Assembly: GCA_016703065.1 (NCBI GenBank)
Contig: JADJCU010000002.1
Span: 248,001-312,000 of the forward strand
Source of the DNA: a bacterium
GTDB taxonomy: Bacteria; Electryoneota; RPQS01
DNA: 64,000 nucleotides
Direction: 5' to 3'
Below, piece by piece: positions 59,458-64,000 of the stretch. The position numbers and the translations under genes are program-made. Within the stretch, counting starts at the first letter, position 1, and each line of letters starts with the position of its first letter. Under the pieces are notes generated by a model. The model was given only the letters and a program-made list of their open reading frames with translations, was not told where the DNA came from and ran no database searches.

Positions 59458-59603
59458 ATGCGTGACTATTTTTTTATCAATTAAAAACAATAATTTAACA
59501 ATACGGACTTTCGAGCAAAGGTCTGCGCCTTCGCGCCGATGCCTCTCGCAAATCCGCCCCACGTTCTTGATTTTACGTTTTGATTTTTGTTCATTTAAAG
59601 TCT

Positions 59604-61358
59604 ATGATTTCACTCGCGTTACGCTACTTGCAAAGCGCCGCTATCGTGCGCCTGATTCCAGCATCATTTGCGCTTGCACTATGGATCGGTTGCGCCTCGA
59701 CGACGCTGAAAGTCGCCGAACAATCTCCACCGCCCGCGCCGGCCGACACAAATTTCGCCCGTGCCACGCTGGCCGGATTTGATAGCGGTATCGTTGTGTG
59801 CGCCCATCCGCTCGCGGCAGCTGCAGGCAAACGAGTCCTTGCGGCCGGCGGCAATGCGATGGATGCTGCGCTCGCAGCAATCGCCATGCTGAACGTAACA
59901 GAACCGCACGCAAGTGGCTTGGGTGGCGGTGGATTCGCGCTCTATTACGACGCAATCGCCGATTCCGTCTACATGCTTGACTATCGTGAGCAGGCGCCCG
60001 CGCGCTTGAATCGTACGACCTACTTCGATCCCGTCGACACGCTAAAGCTCGTGCAGCGTACGGGAGGAACTTCTATCATAGTTCCCGGAGCGGCGCGTGG
60101 TTGGCAGAAACTGCATCAGCGCTTTGGCACGCGAACGTTATCCGATCTCTTCTCCGACGCAATCGCCGTCGCCGACACGGGCTTTTTCATTTCAGAGAAA
60201 CAAGCGTCTATCATCTTCGACAACCTTGAGCTTTTGAGCCGCGATACATTGCTCGCGCGCACATTCCTTGAGGATAGCCTTCCACCCGCCGCAGGATTTC
60301 GCCTTCGTCAACCGCGACTTGGAAGTCTCTTGAGCTTTTTGTCTCGCACGCGCCTCGAGAACTTCTATTTCCCGCCGACATCAACGGAAGTCGTGAAAGC
60401 GATTCGCGCGAATGGCGGACAAGTCACCGAGGCCGATTTGAATCGCTATCAGCCCGTTGAGCGTAGCCTGCTGCGCATCACCTATCGCGACTATGATGTC
60501 ATCACGACATCTCCTCCGACCGGCGGCGGCGTGACGCTGCTCGAAACTCTGAAACTTCTCGAAGGGTACAATATCCGGGAGTTGGGTCTCTTAACGCCTG
60601 AGTACATTCACACCGTCGCGACGGCAATCCGCAAGGCCCGCACGGACGCCGCAGCGTGGCTGGGTGATCCGGACTTTTCCGAAATTCCCGTCGATACAAT
60701 GCTGTCGCCAAGCTACCTCACACAGGTCCGCGATTCCTTGCCGCTCGACACGGTGCCGCAGCGCCTAACCCCGCTCGATTCTCTCCGCGCGTTCGGACCC
60801 GGCAACACGACCCACCTTGCCGTCGCGGATAAGGACGGTAATTTGGTGACAATCACGCAGTCGATAAACTACTTCTTCGGCTCAGGAGTTGTTGTTCCTG
60901 AATACGGACTGCTGCTCAATAATCACCTTGCCGACTTCAACTCAGATACGACATCCGTCAATGGAATCACCCCGAAACACCGACCCGTATCCAGTATGGC
61001 GCCAACATTTGTCTTGAAGGACGGCCTACCTGTGCTGGTCATCGGTTCGCCCGGCGGACCGCGCATTCCTGCGGCATTGGTCGAAGTCCTGCTCGCTGTA
61101 TTGGAGTTTGATCTGCCGCTGAATGAGGCCTTGAACCTACCGCGCTTCTTCCCGGCAGGCACAAATCTCGTCTACGAGACTCGTATTCCTCAGGCGACGA
61201 TCGATGTGTTGGCCGCCAAAGGATGGAAACCGTATCCGAATGAACCGCTCAGCAACTACTTCGGCGGAGTGCAGGCGATTCACTTCCCCGACAACGGCGC
61301 CACGCGCATGGTGGGCAGCTCGGATCCCCGCCGCGATGGCGCGGCAGATGGCTATTAG
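59604..61358 (+). CDS. ggt: Gamma-glutamyltransferase, lipoprotein form
   Basis: 584 residues. N-terminal lipoprotein-like signal (FALALWIGC, lipobox WIGC). GGT core: GGNAMDAALAAIAMLNVTEPHASGLGGGGF, cut here to the key ASGLGGGGF and the R-binding DYREQAPA region. The autocleavage Thr is Thr402 in GNTTHLAVAD, and the small subunit has PVSSMAPTFV and GSPGGPRI. It hydrolyses or transfers gamma-glutamyl groups, as from glutathione or poly-gamma-glutamate, outside the inner membrane. ATG 59604 opens the signal peptide. Heads a cluster of gamma-glutamyl-linked genes. Confidence 0.93.
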   Translation: MISLALRYLQSAAIVRLIPASFALALWIGCASTTLKVAEQSPPPAPADTNFARATLAGFDSGIVVCAHPLAAAAGKRVLAAGGNAMDAALAAIAMLNVTEPHASGLGGGGFALYYDAIADSVYMLDYREQAPARLNRTTYFDPVDTLKLVQRTGGTSIIVPGAARGWQKLHQRFGTRTLSDLFSDAIAVADTGFFISEKQASIIFDNLELLSRDTLLARTFLEDSLPPAAGFRLRQPRLGSLLSFLSRTRLENFYFPPTSTEVVKAIRANGGQVTEADLNRYQPVERSLLRITYRDYDVITTSPPTGGGVTLLETLKLLEGYNIRELGLLTPEYIHTVATAIRKARTDAAAWLGDPDFSEIPVDTMLSPSYLTQVRDSLPLDTVPQRLTPLDSLRAFGPGNTTHLAVADKDGNLVTITQSINYFFGSGVVVPEYGLLLNNHLADFNSDTTSVNGITPKHRPVSSMAPTFVLKDGLPVLVIGSPGGPRIPAALVEVLLAVLEFDLPLNEALNLPRFFPAGTNLVYETRIPQATIDVLAAKGWKPYPNEPLSNYFGGVQAIHFPDNGATRMVGSSDPRRDGAADGY

Positions 61359-61361
61359 GAC

Positions 61362-62345
61362 ATGAAAGCACGCCGCTTCAGTACTGCGTTTGTCGCTGCT
61401 GCATTGCTCCTGATGAGTGGCTCCGTCGTCGCGCAAACGAAACAGCACCCGGCCTACGACCAGATGCTGCGTGCCGCGCAACACACGCAACGGGCGTCAC
61501 GCGAAATCTATCTCGTTAAACACCGACTTGGCCTGCTGAATCAAGCCGACGACGTCAATCGCACCGGTCTGCTTGGCGAGGAGTACACTCAGCTAACAAC
61601 AACGCCCGGCTACATCATCGCGAAACGTACGGCGACAAATCCCGATTTCTCGGCTTATCTCGTGCGCCTCCTGCGTGAACAGGATTTGGACAGCGGCGAC
61701 ACCGTACTCGTGACCATGACAGGTTCGCTTCCCGGGCTGAATCTCGCGCTGCTATGTGCACTGGAGACGTTGGACATACCGGCCTTTCGCGTCGCAAGTT
61801 TAGGGGCCTCGAGCTACGGCGCGAATCAACTCGCCATGACGTGGATCGACATCGAAGACGTTCTGGCACGTGAAGGGTTGATTGAGTGCCGCAGTGATCT
61901 TGTGACGCTGGGCGGTACGGGGGACATCGGCGGCGGCATACCACAAGAAACGCGCGAGGAGCTTCGGCTGAAATGCGCGCGTCTCGGCTATCCTCTGCTT
62001 GAGGCGGGCAACACAAGTGAACAGTACGAAGAGCGGCTTGCGCTTCTCGGCGATCCGCGCGGGTATGCGCTTCTCATTAACGTCGGCGGAAATCATCTGA
62101 TGCTCGGGACCGGACCCGAAGGCCGCGAATTGCCCGGCGGGTTTATTCGTCCCGGCAGCGACACGTGGCAAAGAGTCGTTTCAACGCACACCGGAGGTGT
62201 CGTCTTCGACTTCCTGCACGCGGGAGTGCCCGTTCTGAACCTTCTGCATGTTGAAGAGCTGGCCGAACTGGCGGGTATTCCGGTTGATCCTACCCCGCTT
62301 CCCCGACTCGGCACCTCGCCGGTCTATTTCGTGGAGATTCCGTGA
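61362..62345 (+). CDS. Poly-gamma-glutamate-system-type exported protein
   Basis: 327 residues with a signal peptide (FVAAALLLMSGSVVAQ). The body matches, as I recall it, the family named poly-gamma-glutamate system protein: GLLGEEYTQLTTTPG, VTMTGSLPGLNLALL, SLGASSYGANQLAMTW and LGGTGDIGGGIP are its recurring blocks. Its biochemical role is not known. Neighbours support the call: ggt three bases upstream and a DctM-like permease overlapping by four bases. No pgsB or pgsC is seen before the window ends. Confidence 0.78.
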   Translation: MKARRFSTAFVAAALLLMSGSVVAQTKQHPAYDQMLRAAQHTQRASREIYLVKHRLGLLNQADDVNRTGLLGEEYTQLTTTPGYIIAKRTATNPDFSAYLVRLLREQDLDSGDTVLVTMTGSLPGLNLALLCALETLDIPAFRVASLGASSYGANQLAMTWIDIEDVLAREGLIECRSDLVTLGGTGDIGGGIPQETREELRLKCARLGYPLLEAGNTSEQYEERLALLGDPRGYALLINVGGNHLMLGTGPEGRELPGGFIRPGSDTWQRVVSTHTGGVVFDFLHAGVPVLNLLHVEELAELAGIPVDPTPLPRLGTSPVYFVEIP

Positions 62346-63619
62346 GCGAAAGTCTCGTGCTGGCAGTCATGATCGGCGTGCTCTGCACGGGTATTTTTGC
62401 GTTGCGCATTCCAACGGGCGTGTCGCTGCTCTTGGCCGCGCTTGCAGGAAGCCTCGCGTCGGGCAATGGACTCGCCCTTCATTTCATTGCTGAAGGCTCG
62501 CTGCTCTATCTCGATCCGCTCATGATTGTCGCGACGTCACTCTTCTTCATGGCCGTCTTCGAACGTAGCGGTGCGCTGGCCACCATGAACGTCTGGGTCG
62601 TCAAGACGTTCGGAGATCGCCGCGCGGTCCTGATTCCGCTGCTGATGCTGCTCGTGATGTTCCCTGGAATGTTTACGGGTCTCACCGCGCCATGCGTCTT
62701 GACCACGGGCGCGATGATCGCACCTGTACTCCTGAGTGCAGGAGTGCCGCCTGCGGTCGCCGGTGCCTTCATTGCCGCCGGAGCTTTCTTCGGCATGGTC
62801 GCGCCGCCCGTGAATATCTGTGCCATGTTAATCTGCGGCGGCGTCGACATGCCCTATATCGGTTTCGACTGGCCGCTGTTGCTGATGACGGTTCCGCTTG
62901 CGCTGCTCTCTGGATTCCTGATTCTCTACAAGAGCCTCGGCGGCTTCAATGCCAGACAGGCCTTGCAGAGTCTTCCGGAGTCAAAATATGACCTGCACGG
63001 CCCCAAGCTCTTCGTACCGCTCGTCGCACTTGCGGCGCTGCTGCTCGGCGAGAAATACGCGCCCGCTGTTGTGCCGCATCTCGGGATTCCGTTGATCTTT
63101 CTACTCAGCGCTCTGCTCGCCCTCTTCACGGGCGACAAAGTCTCGATCCGCGAGAGCACAACGTGGACGATCCAACAGTCGCTCCCGATTCTCGCGCTTT
63201 TGGTTGGAATCGGCTCATTCATCGAAGTGCTCACTCTGAGCGGTGCGCGCGGTTGGATAGTCGTCACGCTCCTCTCGCTGCCGGATTGGCAGCTCTACGT
63301 GGGCATGGCGTTGCTGGTGCCCCTCTTCGGCGGTGTTTCAGCATATGGCGCCAGCGTCGTTCTGGGCGTGCCCATTCTGCTCTCCTTTCTGGATCGCAGC
63401 AACATTCTTGTTGCCGCCGCACTGTCGATGCTCGCTTCAGTGGGTGATTTTGTGCCGCCCACGCGGCTGGCCGTCGTACTCGCCGGGCCCGTTGTTGGAG
63501 AATCGAATCCGACGCGCATTTTGAAACACAGCGCGTGGCCCATTGTTCTCGGCATCATGGTCTCGCTCGGCGCGATCTATTTCGCCAATGACATTGCTAA
63601 ACTCATCGGGCTCGCCTGA
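62342..63619 (+). CDS. DctM-like (TRAP large subunit type) permease
   Basis: 425 residues with ten or more membrane spans. The pattern of hydrophobic repeats and turns such as FPGMFTGLTAPCVLTTGAMIAP, cut to the helix-loop ending GAMIAPVLLSAGVPP, and AFFGMVAPPVNICAMLI resembles the DctM/SLC13-like ion-transporter fold. No DctP binding protein or DctQ small subunit is next to it, though a 48-residue two-span protein follows. In this cluster it may move glutamate, gamma-glutamyl peptides or a related anion. Confidence 0.75.
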   Translation: MSESLVLAVMIGVLCTGIFALRIPTGVSLLLAALAGSLASGNGLALHFIAEGSLLYLDPLMIVATSLFFMAVFERSGALATMNVWVVKTFGDRRAVLIPLLMLLVMFPGMFTGLTAPCVLTTGAMIAPVLLSAGVPPAVAGAFIAAGAFFGMVAPPVNICAMLICGGVDMPYIGFDWPLLLMTVPLALLSGFLILYKSLGGFNARQALQSLPESKYDLHGPKLFVPLVALAALLLGEKYAPAVVPHLGIPLIFLLSALLALFTGDKVSIRESTTWTIQQSLPILALLVGIGSFIEVLTLSGARGWIVVTLLSLPDWQLYVGMALLVPLFGGVSAYGASVVLGVPILLSFLDRSNILVAAALSMLASVGDFVPPTRLAVVLAGPVVGESNPTRILKHSAWPIVLGIMVSLGAIYFANDIAKLIGLA

Positions 63620-63621
63620 CC

Positions 63622-63768
63622 ATGCTGTTCTGGACCTATTGGCTGCTTGCCGCGCTCTTGCTTGCTCTCATCGCGCGTGAACTGTGGCGCGCATCGGAGT
63701 GGCGAATGCAACTCGCAGCGGCGCTCGTGCTGCTGCCGCTGCTTCTGCGAGTCCTGTTGTTCAAATGA
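63622..63768 (+). CDS. 48-residue two-span membrane protein
   Basis: Short gene from ATG 63622 to TGA 63768. Two hydrophobic stretches (WTYWLLAALLLALIA and LAAALVLLPLLLRVLLF) sit either side of a basic ELWRASEWR loop. It begins two bases after the permease stop and its own stop overlaps the next ATG as ATGA, which is strong evidence for translation. No family recognised; it may be a small partner of the permease. Confidence 0.65.
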   Translation: MLFWTYWLLAALLLALIARELWRASEWRMQLAAALVLLPLLLRVLLFK

Positions 63769-64000
63769 AGCTGCGTGCCGCAATATTCGCTGTCGGCGTG
63801 TTGAGTCTGGCGATCTACACCGGGCTTGGCTTCCGGGCATCCCAGGTCGATGAACCGCTCTATCCGTCGCCGTCCCTGTCAAAGATCGTGCGACTTTCCG
63901 AGTACGATTCCCGGCTCCGTGGCACCCGCGCGGATACGGATGTCTACGAGTTCGGCGAACCTGACGGCGGAGCGACCATACTGGTTCTCGGCGGCACGCA
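63765..64000 (+). CDS. M14/aspartoacylase-like protein, partial (window edge)
   Basis: About 78 residues seen; the 3' end is beyond the window. N-terminal signal or anchor (AAIFAVGVLSLAIYTGLGF), then DVYEFGEPDGGATILVLGGT running off the edge where family members continue with the zinc-binding His-Gly-x-Glu. This is the start typical of succinylglutamate desuccinylase/aspartoacylase family proteins, M14-like zinc hydrolases. In this cluster it could cleave gamma-glutamyl or N-acyl-glutamate bonds. Confidence 0.65.
   Translation, partial: MKLRAAIFAVGVLSLAIYTGLGFRASQVDEPLYPSPSLSKIVRLSEYDSRLRGTRADTDVYEFGEPDGGATILVLGGT

Overview
The window reads as one contig of a diderm (two-membrane) bacterium, probably of the FCB superphylum or a neighbouring candidate phylum. 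The reasons are a secreted protein with a C-terminal type IX-type sorting domain, PorV/PorQ-like barrel proteins, BamD, Lnt, LapA/LapB, an MCE protein and a TolC/RND pump. A B12-dependent ribonucleotide reductase, a tricorn-like protease and several PPC/ASH-type secreted proteins fit the same kind of organism. No tRNA, rRNA, CRISPR array, insertion sequence or phage gene was seen. Sigma-70-like promoters (TTGACA, 17 bp, TATATT) are visible in several gaps.

Layout. 0.1-8.3 kb: topA, xerC, hpf, hprK, mannose-type EIIA and EIIB, an MCE protein and adenine deaminase, mostly overlapping or a few bases apart. 8.3-17.3 kb: a small winged-helix protein, a terminator, then hisS-sfsA-miaB-lapA-lapB-SPOR protein-mutS. 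17.3-26.9 kb: a promoter, then PorV-like, yicC, gmk, rpoZ, coaBC with a long disordered tail, a family 4 uracil-DNA glycosylase, dnaB and rel. 26.9-32.9 kb: HU-like protein, ruvX, oxidoreductase, lnt, a second barrel protein, a small membrane protein, bamD and nadD. 33-44.5 kb: four large exported proteins as separate units, each closed by a strong hairpin terminator: sorting-domain protein, tricorn-like protease, Cys-rich repeat protein, lipoprotein. 44.8-48.8 kb, minus strand: NtrC-type regulator and its kinase, then bL33, bL28 and bS18. 49.2-53.0 kb: nrdJ behind a good promoter and a probable tandem NrdR site. 53.1-59.4 kb, minus strand: a MarR-controlled efflux operon (marR-OMF-MFP-RND) with a perfect palindrome at its promoter. 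59.6 kb to the end: ggt lipoprotein, a poly-gamma-glutamate-system-like protein, a DctM-like permease, a 48-residue membrane protein and the start of an M14/aspartoacylase-like protein, together a probable gamma-glutamyl compound system cut by the window edge.

A major caveat: at least fourteen single-base indels and one in-frame TGA interrupt otherwise well-conserved genes (hprK twice, ade twice, the winged-helix gene, sfsA, lapB, mutS, coaBC tail, rel, lnt, the sorting-domain protein, RND pump, OMF; TGA in the Cys-rich protein). Many lie in runs of identical bases, so I read them as sequencing or assembly errors, not gene death, and annotate the genes across the breaks.

Nothing here is clearly a wholly new system. 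The most interesting items are the gamma-glutamyl cluster at the right edge, the disordered fusion tail on CoaBC, the Cys-rich repeat protein with a TGA at a conserved Cys position, the incomplete regulatory PTS beside hprK, and two regulatory sites (NrdR-like and MarR) visible directly in the DNA.
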